Shown: positions 51,200 to 59,675 of the stretch, one piece after another
Position numbering within the stretch: the first letter of the stretch is position 1
Layout of the letters: the number at the start of each line of letters is the position of its first letter
Assembly (NCBI GenBank): GCA_964246745.1
Contig: CAXTRK010000005.1
Span: forward strand, 62,001 to 126,000
Direction of reading: 5' to 3'
Source: Lichenicoccus sp964246745
Lineage (GTDB): Bacteria > Pseudomonadota > Alphaproteobacteria > Acetobacterales > Acetobacteraceae
Length of the DNA stretch: 64,000 nt
Position numbers and translations under genes: made by a program
The notes under the pieces: model-generated
Seen by the model: the letters and a program-made list of their open reading frames with translations, nothing else
What the model was told of the DNA's origin: nothing
Databases searched by the model: none

Positions 51200-52333
51200 T
51201 TACTGCGTCCTTTTGTCAGAAAGCCGGCGTCGCCGGCGCCACCAGGGCAGGATACCAGTCACGACCAGGCCGATGGTCACCAGGCCGAGCGCGAGCACGA
51301 GCAGACGGGTCGGCAGCCCTGCGATCTGTCCGCTATGCAAGGGATAGAGCGACCGGAGCACCAGCCGACCCCGTCCATCGAGCTTCGGCTGATCGAGCCA
51401 TGCCAGGCGTCCGCCATACGCGCTGATATCGTAGGTGACGTGGCCATATCCCTTGTAGAGATGGGTGCCGCCGGGCGAGAAGCCGACCGCGTAGAGATGA
51501 TGCGATGCGTCCAGACTCATCGTGACCGGCCGGAGGTTCGGTGTGCGGGTGCGGGCGGCGGCGACGGCAATTCTCTCCGCCTCCGCAAACCCGATTGGCG
51601 AGGCGCCGGGCGGCGGCGGCAAAGCCGGACGGCTGGATGGGTCACCGGCACGCGGCGGCGAGATCGCCTCTACAAGCGGCTGGAACGCCTCGCCGTAGAA
51701 GTTCATCGCCACCGACGTATAGGCCAGCACAGTCAGGAAGGGGATCAGCCACAGGCCCGACAGGCGATGCAACTCTGGTAATGGCCGGCCGGAGAAGGCG
51801 TGTCGCGTTGTGCGCAACGCCGGACGCCAGTGCAAAAGCCATGGCTTTCGTCGCGGCCAGGTGATGCAAAGCCCGAGGATGTTCAGCCCAAGCCAGAACA
51901 ACGCCACCAGGCCCATGAACCAGCGTCCGGCAGTCCCTGCGAGAAGGGTGTAGTGCAGGAGATAGATCCCCTCGACCAAGCGCCGCCGTCCGAATCCGGG
52001 TCCGGCGCCGCGCGTGCCCACAAGCCTGCCATCGGACGGATCGAGAAACGCCTGCTCACCGCCCAACGACACGCGCAGCGTCTCACCGGGAGAAGTGCGC
52101 AGGTCAAATTGAGTGATTTGCCAGTCGGGATGCGCGCGCTCGGCACGGCTCACCACCTCCGTGGCGGGCAGCACCGGCTTCGCCGCGACGTCAAACAGGT
52201 CCGGGTTGAGCGCCGCGTCGAGACCGTCCCGAAACACGAGCAGCGAGCCGGTGGCCGCCGCGATCAACAGGAACAACGCCGCGGTCAGGCCGCAATACCG
52301 GTGCGACACATAAATAAGGCGTCGGAGCGTCAT
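51200..52333 (-). CDS. PepSY-associated transmembrane protein
   Basis: 377 residues from Met at 52333. N-terminal MTLRRLIYVSHRYCGLTAAL with a first helix (LFLLIAAATGSLLVFRDGLD), the characteristic RAHPDWQITQFDL PepSY segment, two more helices around IPFLTVLAYTSVAMNFYGE, and a last helix near the end. Homologues occur with iron-siderophore uptake genes and may be flavin/heme reductases. Its place near a TonB siderophore receptor (4 kb away) fits, but no link is shown. Confidence 0.85.
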   Translation of the reverse strand: MTLRRLIYVSHRYCGLTAALFLLIAAATGSLLVFRDGLDAALNPDLFDVAAKPVLPATEVVSRAERAHPDWQITQFDLRTSPGETLRVSLGGEQAFLDPSDGRLVGTRGAGPGFGRRRLVEGIYLLHYTLLAGTAGRWFMGLVALFWLGLNILGLCITWPRRKPWLLHWRPALRTTRHAFSGRPLPELHRLSGLWLIPFLTVLAYTSVAMNFYGEAFQPLVEAISPPRAGDPSSRPALPPPPGASPIGFAEAERIAVAAARTRTPNLRPVTMSLDASHHLYAVGFSPGGTHLYKGYGHVTYDISAYGGRLAWLDQPKLDGRGRLVLRSLYPLHSGQIAGLPTRLLVLALGLVTIGLVVTGILPWWRRRRRLSDKRTQ

Positions 52334-52515
52334 GGCGATATGGTGCTTCCTCGGCGAGTCTGGCCAAATCAAGCATGCCGGCGTGGATTTTGGGGCGCCG
52401 GCCCACGGGATTGGCCCGAGCGCGATAGTATCTGGCCTTCGGTGCTCTCATGCAGCGCGGCCCCTGCCCCTATAAGACGGTGTCCTCGGTTGTTTGTGCG
52501 TACCGGAACCTCCGC

Positions 52516-54738
52516 ATGCCGCGCCCCTCGCTTGGCACCTGGCCGATCTTCGGCAGGCGCGCCGCCCTGACCGGCTCAGTCTCGCTGCTGGCGTTCGGGG
52601 CGGCGGCCGCGCCTGCCGCTCCCTCGTCCTGCGCATCGCTGCCGCCACCGCCGGTGACACCCAAGCACCCGGTGCGAACCACACGCTTCGGCCACACGCT
52701 CGTTGACGACTTTGCGTGGCTCCATCCGCCGCACTGGTTTTCCGAACTCCAGCATCCGGAGCGGCTTGATTCCGCGATACGCATGCATCTGCTCCGCGAG
52801 AACCTCTATTGCGATACCGTGATGCGGCCGACCAACGCACTGCAAGCCAAGCTGATGCGCGAAATCGCGGCGCGCTCGCCCGGGAACGCCGATCCTCCGC
52901 CGCAGCCGGATGGCGCCTGGAGCTACTGGTCGGAGATGCCTCCTGGGAACCAGTTTCCATCGTTCCTGCGTCGGCCGCGTGACGGCGGCCCGGCTCAGCT
53001 TCTGGCCGACTTTGATCAGATCGCGCGCGGCCAGCGCTATTTCCGGCTGTCCAGCCTCAGCGGCCCGACGCACAGTCCGGACGGAAAGCTGTTCGCCTGG
53101 GCAGTGGACGAGACCGGCGACGAGATGTTCCGCCTCTATGTCCGCGACCTCGCGACCGGAAAGCTGGTCGGGCCGCCGGTCGAACATTGTTTCGGCGACT
53201 GGGTGTTCTCGCCTGACAGCCAATGGTTGTTCTGGCTGCTACGCGATGAGCAGTCGCATCCCACCAAGGTGTTGCGTCGTCCGGCATACGGCGGCGCCGA
53301 CACGCTCATCTATCAGGAGCACGACCCGGCCTTCTTTATTACCCTCGCGCGGGCAGCCTCCAACGGCTTTCTCTTCATCAACGTGCTGAACGCCTCGGCG
53401 ACCGAGACCTGGCTGATCCCGGGGGCTGATCCGACCGCAGCACCTCGCATCACCCAGCCCCGCCGGGACGGGCTGCACTACGATCTGGAGCATTGGTACA
53501 CGCAAGACGGCCGTGACCAGTTCGTGGTGCGCACCGACGCGAATGGCGCCGTCGACTTCAAGCTGATGCTGGCGGACGGGACTGACCTGTCGGAGCGTGG
53601 CTGGCGCCCTTGGATCACTCCTCCGCCGGGCCGCGCGATCACCGCCATCCGCGCCTTTCGCGATGACCTGGCACGGGTGGAGTGGATCGACGCCAACCCG
53701 TGGCTTGTCACGGTGGGGCGTGACGGCGGCCAGACGCGGCGCGTCGGCTGCGAGGATGCCGCCTATGGGCTCGAACTCGATATGCTGAGCGAATACGATT
53801 CGGCGCTCGTCCGCTTCTCCTGCCAATCGCCGCGCCGTCCGATCACCTGGTGGACGATCGACATGCGCTCCGGCCGGCGCGCCTTGCTTGGCCAGCAGAA
53901 GGTTCCGGGATTTAATCCGCGGAACTACGAGGTGCGCCGCCTGGAGGCTCGGGCGCCCGATGGCGCATCTGTGCCGATCTCGCTGCTGATGCGCGGCAGT
54001 ACGGCCCTTGACGGCAATGCGCCCTGCATCCTGTTCGGCTATGGCGCCTACGGCTTCACGCTGATCCCTGAATTCTCGGTCTCGCGCCTGTCGCTCGCCG
54101 ACCGCGGCTGGATCGTGGCGATCGCGCACGTACGCGGCGGCGGCGAACGCGGCATGGGCTGGTTCGAGCAGACCTTGAAGGCCGGCAAGAAAAAGACGAT
54201 CACCGATTACATCGCCTGCGCGGAACATCTTGCGGGGAGCGGCTACACCCGGGCCGGCCGCATCGTCGGCCACAGCTTTTCGGCCGGCGGCATACTCATC
54301 GGCGGCGCGATCAACCTGCGCCCCGAGCTGTTCGGAGGCGCCATCGGCGAGGTGCCGTTCGTCGATGTGTTGAACACGATGCTTGATGCCACCAATCCGC
54401 TGGTGGCCTCGGCCCTGCCGATCTGGGGAAATCCCTCGGAGCCGGCGATGTTCGAGGCGATCCTGAGCTATGACCCGTACCAGAATGTCTCGCCGCGGCG
54501 CTATCCCGCAGTGCTGGCCACCGCCGGCCTGCTCGATGATCGGGTCGGCTTCTGGGAGCCGGCGAAATGGATCGCCAAGCTGCGCCAGTTCAGCACCAGC
54601 GGCAAGCCAGTGATGCTGCGCACCGACATGTACGCGGGCCATCAGGGCCGTGCCGGGCTTGACCGTGAGCTGTGTCGGGACGCCCTGTTCTGGGCCTTCG
54701 CAATCCTGGCGGTGTCAGGTCGTTGGAACTGCGGATAG
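52516..54738 (+). CDS. S9-family prolyl oligopeptidase/oligopeptidase B-like
   Basis: About 740 residues from ATG 52516. N-terminal twin-arginine-like FGRRAALTGSVSLLAFGAAAA, so Tat or Sec export is likely. A beta-propeller (about 120-430) precedes the hydrolase. Nucleophile region VGHSFSAGGILIGG (Ser in SAGG); Asp in LLDDRVGFWEPAKW and His in AGHQG complete the triad. In oligopeptidase B this segment is GEGRSAGG; here the Gly two positions before the Ser is Ser, a deviation from G-x-S-x-G-G. Start uncertain; the frame opens at 52450. Confidence 0.9.
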   Translation: MPRPSLGTWPIFGRRAALTGSVSLLAFGAAAAPAAPSSCASLPPPPVTPKHPVRTTRFGHTLVDDFAWLHPPHWFSELQHPERLDSAIRMHLLRENLYCDTVMRPTNALQAKLMREIAARSPGNADPPPQPDGAWSYWSEMPPGNQFPSFLRRPRDGGPAQLLADFDQIARGQRYFRLSSLSGPTHSPDGKLFAWAVDETGDEMFRLYVRDLATGKLVGPPVEHCFGDWVFSPDSQWLFWLLRDEQSHPTKVLRRPAYGGADTLIYQEHDPAFFITLARAASNGFLFINVLNASATETWLIPGADPTAAPRITQPRRDGLHYDLEHWYTQDGRDQFVVRTDANGAVDFKLMLADGTDLSERGWRPWITPPPGRAITAIRAFRDDLARVEWIDANPWLVTVGRDGGQTRRVGCEDAAYGLELDMLSEYDSALVRFSCQSPRRPITWWTIDMRSGRRALLGQQKVPGFNPRNYEVRRLEARAPDGASVPISLLMRGSTALDGNAPCILFGYGAYGFTLIPEFSVSRLSLADRGWIVAIAHVRGGGERGMGWFEQTLKAGKKKTITDYIACAEHLAGSGYTRAGRIVGHSFSAGGILIGGAINLRPELFGGAIGEVPFVDVLNTMLDATNPLVASALPIWGNPSEPAMFEAILSYDPYQNVSPRRYPAVLATAGLLDDRVGFWEPAKWIAKLRQFSTSGKPVMLRTDMYAGHQGRAGLDRELCRDALFWAFAILAVSGRWNCG

Positions 54739-54748
54739 AAGAGTTCTC

Positions 54749-55375
54749 ATGTTCGCACCGAAGGAATTTCAGGAACACGATCTCGGGGTCATGCACGGCC
54801 TGATCGAGGATATCAGGCTTGGCACCCTGCTCACCGCGTCTTCCGGCTTTGGCCTCTCGGGGTGCCATGTTCCCTTCCTGCTCGACCGCGAACGTGGGCC
54901 GAACGGCGTCCTGATCGGCCATGTCGATCGGCGCAACCCGCAATGGCGGGTGCTACAGAGCGGCGAGGAGGCGCTGGTGACCTTTCTCGGTCCTGATGCC
55001 AATGTGTCCGCCGGCTGGTATGGCACCAGCCCACGGGTGCCGACATGGCTCTACGTGGCGGTGCATTGCTATGGCCATGCGACGATGGTCATGGACGCGG
55101 ACGGCCTGCGCCACATGGTGGTGCGGCTGAGCGAGGCAAACGAGCCCGAGGACACAGGCTGGGCGTCGTCACAGGTGGACCAGTATATCGACAAGCTGCT
55201 CCACGGCATTGTCGGTTTCGAAATCCCTATCGCACGCATCGAGGGCCAGGTCCGCATGGGGCAACACAACAAATCGGACGATCGACGCCGGGTGCACGCC
55301 GCCCTTGCCGCCGGCACGCCGAGGCAGCGCCGGACCGCCGAGATGATGCGTCGCTTCGGCCGCTTCGAGGACTAG
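54749..55375 (+). CDS. PaiB-like FMN-binding protein
   Basis: 208 residues from ATG 54749 (MFAPKEFQEHDLGVMHGLI); the longer frame from 54650 overlaps the peptidase. Contains the split-barrel PaiB fold signatures LGTLLTASSGFGLSGCHVPFLLDR, LIGHVDRRNPQW, VSAGWYGTSPRVPTWLYVAVHCYG and QVRMGQHNKSDDR (each cited in fragments). PaiB of Bacillus was described as a negative regulator of sporulation and degradative enzymes; biochemistry uncertain. It begins 10 bp after the peptidase stop and may be co-transcribed with it. Confidence 0.85.
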   Translation: MFAPKEFQEHDLGVMHGLIEDIRLGTLLTASSGFGLSGCHVPFLLDRERGPNGVLIGHVDRRNPQWRVLQSGEEALVTFLGPDANVSAGWYGTSPRVPTWLYVAVHCYGHATMVMDADGLRHMVVRLSEANEPEDTGWASSQVDQYIDKLLHGIVGFEIPIARIEGQVRMGQHNKSDDRRRVHAALAAGTPRQRRTAEMMRRFGRFED

Positions 55376-55382
55376 CGCTTAC

Positions 55383-56354
55383 TCACGTCGTGCCGCTTGC
55401 CGCGTGCGCGCGCATCCAGTCGGCCTGGTCCTGCAAGGCTCGCCCCGAGACGGCGGCGATGGAGACCGCCTCCAGGAAGGAGTGCGTGGTGCCCGGATAG
55501 GTGACGGCGGTCGTGGGCACGCAGGCCGCCTTCAGCCGAGCCGCCATCGCCAGGTTCTCGTCGGCGAGCACATCACACTCGGCGATCGCGAGGAAAGCGG
55601 GCGGCAAGCCGCGCAGATCGGCGCGTAGCGGCGAGGCGAGCGGATGGACACGCCCGCTCTCGTCGGGAAGGTAGCGTGACCAGAACAGCCGCATCTCCTC
55701 ACGCGTCAGCATATAGGCGGGATCGCTGAACCGCTCGAACGAGCCGCCGTCGCAAGCTGAGTCATAGACGCCGTAGCTCAGCACCAGGCCGGACACCAGG
55801 TCCGCCTCGCCCGCGTCGCGCAGCACGAGTGAAGCGGCCACGGACAGGTTGGCGCCGGCGGAGTCGCCGCCAATGAACACTGCACCTCCGCCGAGGCCGT
55901 AGGAGCCCGGCGCGGCACGAAGCATCCGGGCCGCGTGGACGATCTGCTCGATCGCCACCGGAAACCTTGCTTCCGGGGTGAGCGCGTAATCCACACCGAC
56001 GGTGATCACGCGGGCGCGTGCGGCATATTCCCGCATCAGCCTGTCATGCGTCTCAAGGCTGAACATAGTCCAGCCGCCGCCATGCAAATAGAGCAGCGTC
56101 GCGCCGGAGGCGTCCTGCGGCTCGAAGATGCGCAAGCGCAACGGCGGCACGGCGCCGTCAAGGGTCGCCTGCGCCACGCGGCGCATCACCGGACCGCCGA
56201 CGCGCCAAGGCGCGCGCGCCAGTTCGATCAGGCGGCGCGCCTCATCGGGCGGCACGGCGTCGAGCGGCGGCAGGTGGCGGACAGCGTCGGCGCAGCGCCG
56301 CCGGAACAGCGCGATCTCCGGGTCCAGTTCCTGTCCGGGCGAAGACGGCATCAT
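55383..56354 (-). CDS. HSL-family alpha/beta hydrolase
   Basis: 323 residues of the hormone-sensitive lipase family: oxyanion motif LYLHGGGW near 100, nucleophile GDSAGANLS near 165, acid Asp in AECDVLADEN near 265, His in GTTHSFLEA near 292. Esterase on short acyl esters by family knowledge; substrate unknown. It lies 11 bp downstream of the TonB receptor on the same strand, so an esterase acting on a siderophore is possible (inference). Confidence 0.92.
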   Translation of the reverse strand: MMPSSPGQELDPEIALFRRRCADAVRHLPPLDAVPPDEARRLIELARAPWRVGGPVMRRVAQATLDGAVPPLRLRIFEPQDASGATLLYLHGGGWTMFSLETHDRLMREYAARARVITVGVDYALTPEARFPVAIEQIVHAARMLRAAPGSYGLGGGAVFIGGDSAGANLSVAASLVLRDAGEADLVSGLVLSYGVYDSACDGGSFERFSDPAYMLTREEMRLFWSRYLPDESGRVHPLASPLRADLRGLPPAFLAIAECDVLADENLAMAARLKAACVPTTAVTYPGTTHSFLEAVSIAAVSGRALQDQADWMRAHAASGTT

Positions 56355-56365
56355 CGACGCTCCGG

Positions 56366-58636
56366 CTAAGGCAGCTTCACCGTCACCGTGCCGAGAATGT
56401 TCAGCCTCGGTCCGTAGAAGCAGAAGGCAGCGCTGTCGCAGGAGGTCAGATACTCCGTATTGAACACGTTGGTCGCGTTCAGCGAGAGTCGGTAGCGCCT
56501 GGTGTCGTAGTGCATAAGCACATCCATGACCGTGTAAGAATTCGTGCGCCAGATATTCGCGGTGTCGCCGAACACGGTGCCGACATAGCGCCCGGCCACG
56601 CCGGCGCCGAAGCCGCGCAGAAGTCCGGTTTGAAAGGTGTAGTCCACCAGCAGCGATGCCTGGTGGCGCGGCACTTCCGGGATGCGCTTGTCGAGAGTGG
56701 CCGGATCGTTGCTCTTCGTCACCTCGCCGTCGGTGTAGGAATAGGCGCCATTGATGCTCAGTGCGTCATTGAGCCGCGTGGTGTCCTCGATCTCGATGCC
56801 GCGCACGCGCTCCTGGCCCTGCTGCAAGCTGTAGAACGGGTGATTGGGATCGTTGGTCAGCGCATTGTTCTCTGTGAGCTGGTAGGCCGCGCCAGTCAGC
56901 AAGGTGCGCCGGCCGAGCTGGTATTTCACGCCGACCTCGTACTGGTTCGCGGTCGTGGGCGCGAAGGTGCCGCCGTTATAGGCTGTGCCGGTGGTTGGCA
57001 CGAACGAGCGCGCATAGGAGAAGTAGGGCGCCAGCCGCTGGTCGAACACGTAGCTGAGGCCGCCGCGCCAGGAGAACGCCGTGTCGTCGCGCGAGGTTGT
57101 CGATGTGGGAGAGATGACGTTTTGCGTGTCGGTGGAGACCTCGTCCTCGCGCGCGCTCAGGGTCGCGATCCAGCGGTGCCATTTGATCTGGTCCTGGCCA
57201 TACTCGCCGACATCGTCCTGCGTCTCGATCGTGTGGCTGCTGACGGCGGGGGTCGCGAACTGCGCGCCATAGACCGGATCAAACACGTCGATCGGGGGCG
57301 CCGTGCCGAAGCCCGCGCCGTAATCGTCGCGGTAGTGCACGTAATTCACGCCGAGAAGCAGGTCGTGGCGCAATGGTCCGGTGTCGAACCTGATTTCCGC
57401 GTTGTTGTCGAGACCCACGTCGCGCGCGTCCTCGTTGACGTAGTACGATGCGCGATTGAGGAGCCGGTAATTGGTCGGCAGACCTTTGGATCCTAGGGTA
57501 AAGCCGTCGCCGTAGAGCGTGTCGTAGATGACCTTGACGTCCTCGAAGCGGACGCCCTGGTGCAAGCTGATCTGATCGTTCACGGTGTGGTCGAGTTGGT
57601 AGCCGATATCATATTGGTCGCGCGAGAAGCGGTCATGGTTCGGCTCGTTGATGTAGTCGCTGCTGGTGATCTCGCCGTCCGGGTTCGGGAGAAGCGTGCC
57701 GAATGCCGGCAGGAACTGGTTCGCCGTGTTGGTGCGGTCATGCTGGTAGTGCGACAGCAGGGTGAAGGTGGTGTCCGGCGACAGCACGAACGACACCGAG
57801 GGGGCTGCGAACCAGCGCTGGGTATAGACGTAGTCGGTCTGGTTGTCGGTATCGCGGAACAGACCAGTCAGGCGCACCAGCACCTTTCCTTCCGCCGCCG
57901 GCGTGCCAGCATCAAATGCCGCTTCGCGATAGTCGAAGCTGCCGAATTGCGCTTGCAGGTCGGCGAACGGCTTGGTTTGTGGACGCTTGCTGACCTCGTC
58001 CACGAGTCCCCCCGGCGGGATGGCGCCGTAGAGCACCGAGGAGGGCCCCTTGAGCACCTGCACCTGGTCCATGCCGTAGAGGTCGAGACGCGATTGCGCG
58101 AACGTTGAGGTCGGCTCCGGCAGCCCGTCCAGGTAGCGCGGCGGGATGAAGCCGCGCAGGATGAGATAGTCGAAGCGCGGATCGTTGCCCTGATAGCCAG
58201 TGTTCACGCCGGCGGTGAATTGCAGCGCCTGATCCAGGGTCTGGTCCTGCAACAGTCCAAGCTGGTCGTGGGTGATGACCGAGATGGACTGGGGGACGTC
58301 CAGGATCGAGGTCTTTGTCTTGGTGCCGGCGCTGGCGTCCTTCGGCACGTATTGCCTGCGGGCATATACGGTGACAGCCTGAGCGGGGGGCGGTGGATTG
58401 CTCGCCGTGCTCGCCTCCGCCGGCCGCTTCAGGGCTCCAGGCGGTCCGCCCTGCGCCGCGGTGCCGCCCTGGAGATCGTGTGCCCGTGTCTGCGTCGGTG
58501 TCTGGGCCAGCGCCTGCCGGCATGCGAGCAGGCCCGCCAGAACACAGAGACAGGAGCAGCCGCGTCGCAGCAACCGGAGATCCGGGCCCGCCGACCGCCG
58601 CGTCGCCGATGCATCGGATCTGACCATGAGGCTCAC
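56366..58636 (-). CDS. TonB-dependent siderophore receptor
   Basis: 756 residues. Long signal region (LCVLAGLLACRQALAQ); a plug domain with TSILDVPQSISVITHDQL, LRGFIPPRYLDGL, VQVLKGPSSVLYGAIPPGGLV; then a 22-strand-type barrel with NPDGEITSSDYINEPNHD and AVAGRYVGTV-like strands. The AraC regulator gene lies upstream on the same strand (78 bp). The downstream alpha/beta hydrolase follows by 11 bp. Outer-membrane import of a ferric siderophore is the family function; the ligand is unknown. The C-terminus ends in VTVKLP rather than the usual aromatic residue. Confidence 0.93.
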   Translation of the reverse strand: MSLMVRSDASATRRSAGPDLRLLRRGCSCLCVLAGLLACRQALAQTPTQTRAHDLQGGTAAQGGPPGALKRPAEASTASNPPPPAQAVTVYARRQYVPKDASAGTKTKTSILDVPQSISVITHDQLGLLQDQTLDQALQFTAGVNTGYQGNDPRFDYLILRGFIPPRYLDGLPEPTSTFAQSRLDLYGMDQVQVLKGPSSVLYGAIPPGGLVDEVSKRPQTKPFADLQAQFGSFDYREAAFDAGTPAAEGKVLVRLTGLFRDTDNQTDYVYTQRWFAAPSVSFVLSPDTTFTLLSHYQHDRTNTANQFLPAFGTLLPNPDGEITSSDYINEPNHDRFSRDQYDIGYQLDHTVNDQISLHQGVRFEDVKVIYDTLYGDGFTLGSKGLPTNYRLLNRASYYVNEDARDVGLDNNAEIRFDTGPLRHDLLLGVNYVHYRDDYGAGFGTAPPIDVFDPVYGAQFATPAVSSHTIETQDDVGEYGQDQIKWHRWIATLSAREDEVSTDTQNVISPTSTTSRDDTAFSWRGGLSYVFDQRLAPYFSYARSFVPTTGTAYNGGTFAPTTANQYEVGVKYQLGRRTLLTGAAYQLTENNALTNDPNHPFYSLQQGQERVRGIEIEDTTRLNDALSINGAYSYTDGEVTKSNDPATLDKRIPEVPRHQASLLVDYTFQTGLLRGFGAGVAGRYVGTVFGDTANIWRTNSYTVMDVLMHYDTRRYRLSLNATNVFNTEYLTSCDSAAFCFYGPRLNILGTVTVKLP

Positions 58637-58714
58637 TTAACGAAACCTCGACAACATATCTTTATCGGTTGGGTCGATTCTATTCTCGAACGGGCCAGCC
58701 TCATCGCCGCCTCT

Positions 58715-59515
58715 TCAACCGGAGAGGCCGCTCGCTCCATGCAACGATGCCTTGTCGCGGTTGAAATAGCGGCTTGGCGGCACGCCGAACATCTTTTGGA
58801 AGACGGTGGTGAAGGCGCTGAGGCTCTCATATCCGACGTCGAAGGCGACCGTGGTGACCGGCTGGCCGGCCGACAGGCGCGACAAGGCGTCGAGCAGCCG
58901 GATGTGCTGGCGCCACGCGGCCAGGCTTATGCCGGTGTCTTGTCGGAACCGTCGCGTCAGCGTGCGCCGTCCCATTCCGGCGAGCTTCGCCCATTGGTCG
59001 AGATCGTCATGGCGCGATGGGTTGGCGAGAATCGCGTGGCAAACCCGCTTCAGGCGCTCGTCCCGAGGCATGCGCGACGCGAGGCTCGGCGTTGGCCGGG
59101 CCGCGATCTCATCGAGAAGGAAGCTCACGATTCTTCCCGCGCGGCCATGCTCGTCATACTCGCGTTCAAAGCGCATCGCTTCGAGGATCAGGGCACGCAG
59201 GAGCTCCACCACCTCCAACACGCAGCACTCCGAGGGCAGATGCGAGGCGGTGTCCGGCTTGATGTAGAGGGTGCGCAACGAGACGCGGCCGCGGCACGAA
59301 ACCTCGTGCCCGGTTCCGGCCGGCAACCACACCGCACGCTGCGGAGGCACGATATAGCTGTCCCGATCCGTCATGACCGACATCACGCCTGAGCTGGCGT
59401 AGAGAAGCTGGGCGCGCCGGTGAGAGTGCCAAGGATCGACAAACCCTGGCTCGTATTCGTCGGCGAGGGCAATCACCGGACGAGGGATCGACTCAAGGTC
59501 GGCGCTGCGCTGCAT
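58715..59515 (-). CDS. AraC-family transcriptional regulator
   Basis: 266 residues. N-terminal cupin-like sensor (DPWHSHRRAQLLYASSG, VWLPAGTGHEV) and C-terminal AraC double helix-turn-helix (LAGMGRRTLTRRFRQDTGIS, FDVGYESLSAFTTVFQKMFG). It probably controls the downstream TonB receptor/hydrolase pair. ATG 59515 has AGGAGG 6 nt upstream. That start region is tandemly duplicated (see the repeat at 59507-59552). Confidence 0.92.
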   Translation of the reverse strand: MQRSADLESIPRPVIALADEYEPGFVDPWHSHRRAQLLYASSGVMSVMTDRDSYIVPPQRAVWLPAGTGHEVSCRGRVSLRTLYIKPDTASHLPSECCVLEVVELLRALILEAMRFEREYDEHGRAGRIVSFLLDEIAARPTPSLASRMPRDERLKRVCHAILANPSRHDDLDQWAKLAGMGRRTLTRRFRQDTGISLAAWRQHIRLLDALSRLSAGQPVTTVAFDVGYESLSAFTTVFQKMFGVPPSRYFNRDKASLHGASGLSG

Positions 59516-59538
59516 CGTCTGCCTCCTGGGCGCTGCAT
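59473..59538 (-). CDS. Possible upstream overlapping leader ORF of the AraC regulator
   Basis: Starts at the duplicated ATG 59538 behind its own AGGAGG; encodes 21 residues beginning MQRPGGRRCS and stops at TGA 59475-59473, inside the regulator coding sequence in another frame. It may merely be a by-product of the duplication, or it may lower regulator translation by competing for ribosomes. Confidence 0.35.
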   Translation of the reverse strand: MQRPGGRRCSAAPTLSRSLVR

Positions 59539-59552
59539 CGTCTGCCTCCTGG
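59507..59552 (-). repeat. 23-bp tandem duplication of the araC-type ribosome site and start codon
   Basis: Two perfect 23-bp copies (59507-59529, 59530-59552). On the minus strand each contains AGGAGG, 6 nt, ATG. The proximal ATG at 59515 is in frame with the regulator. The distal ATG at 59538 is shifted by 23 nt and opens a 21-codon frame (59473-59538) that ends inside the regulator gene. Confidence 0.85.
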
Positions 59553-59675
59553 CCGAGCGGCTACGTCACCATGACCGTAAGCAATTTCCGCGCCGTTGTT
59601 GCGCGCGGCAAAGCCTGTCCTCCAACCATTCGGCGACGCTGACCACGAAACGGGTTCGGGCGACGTCGGGAGTGA

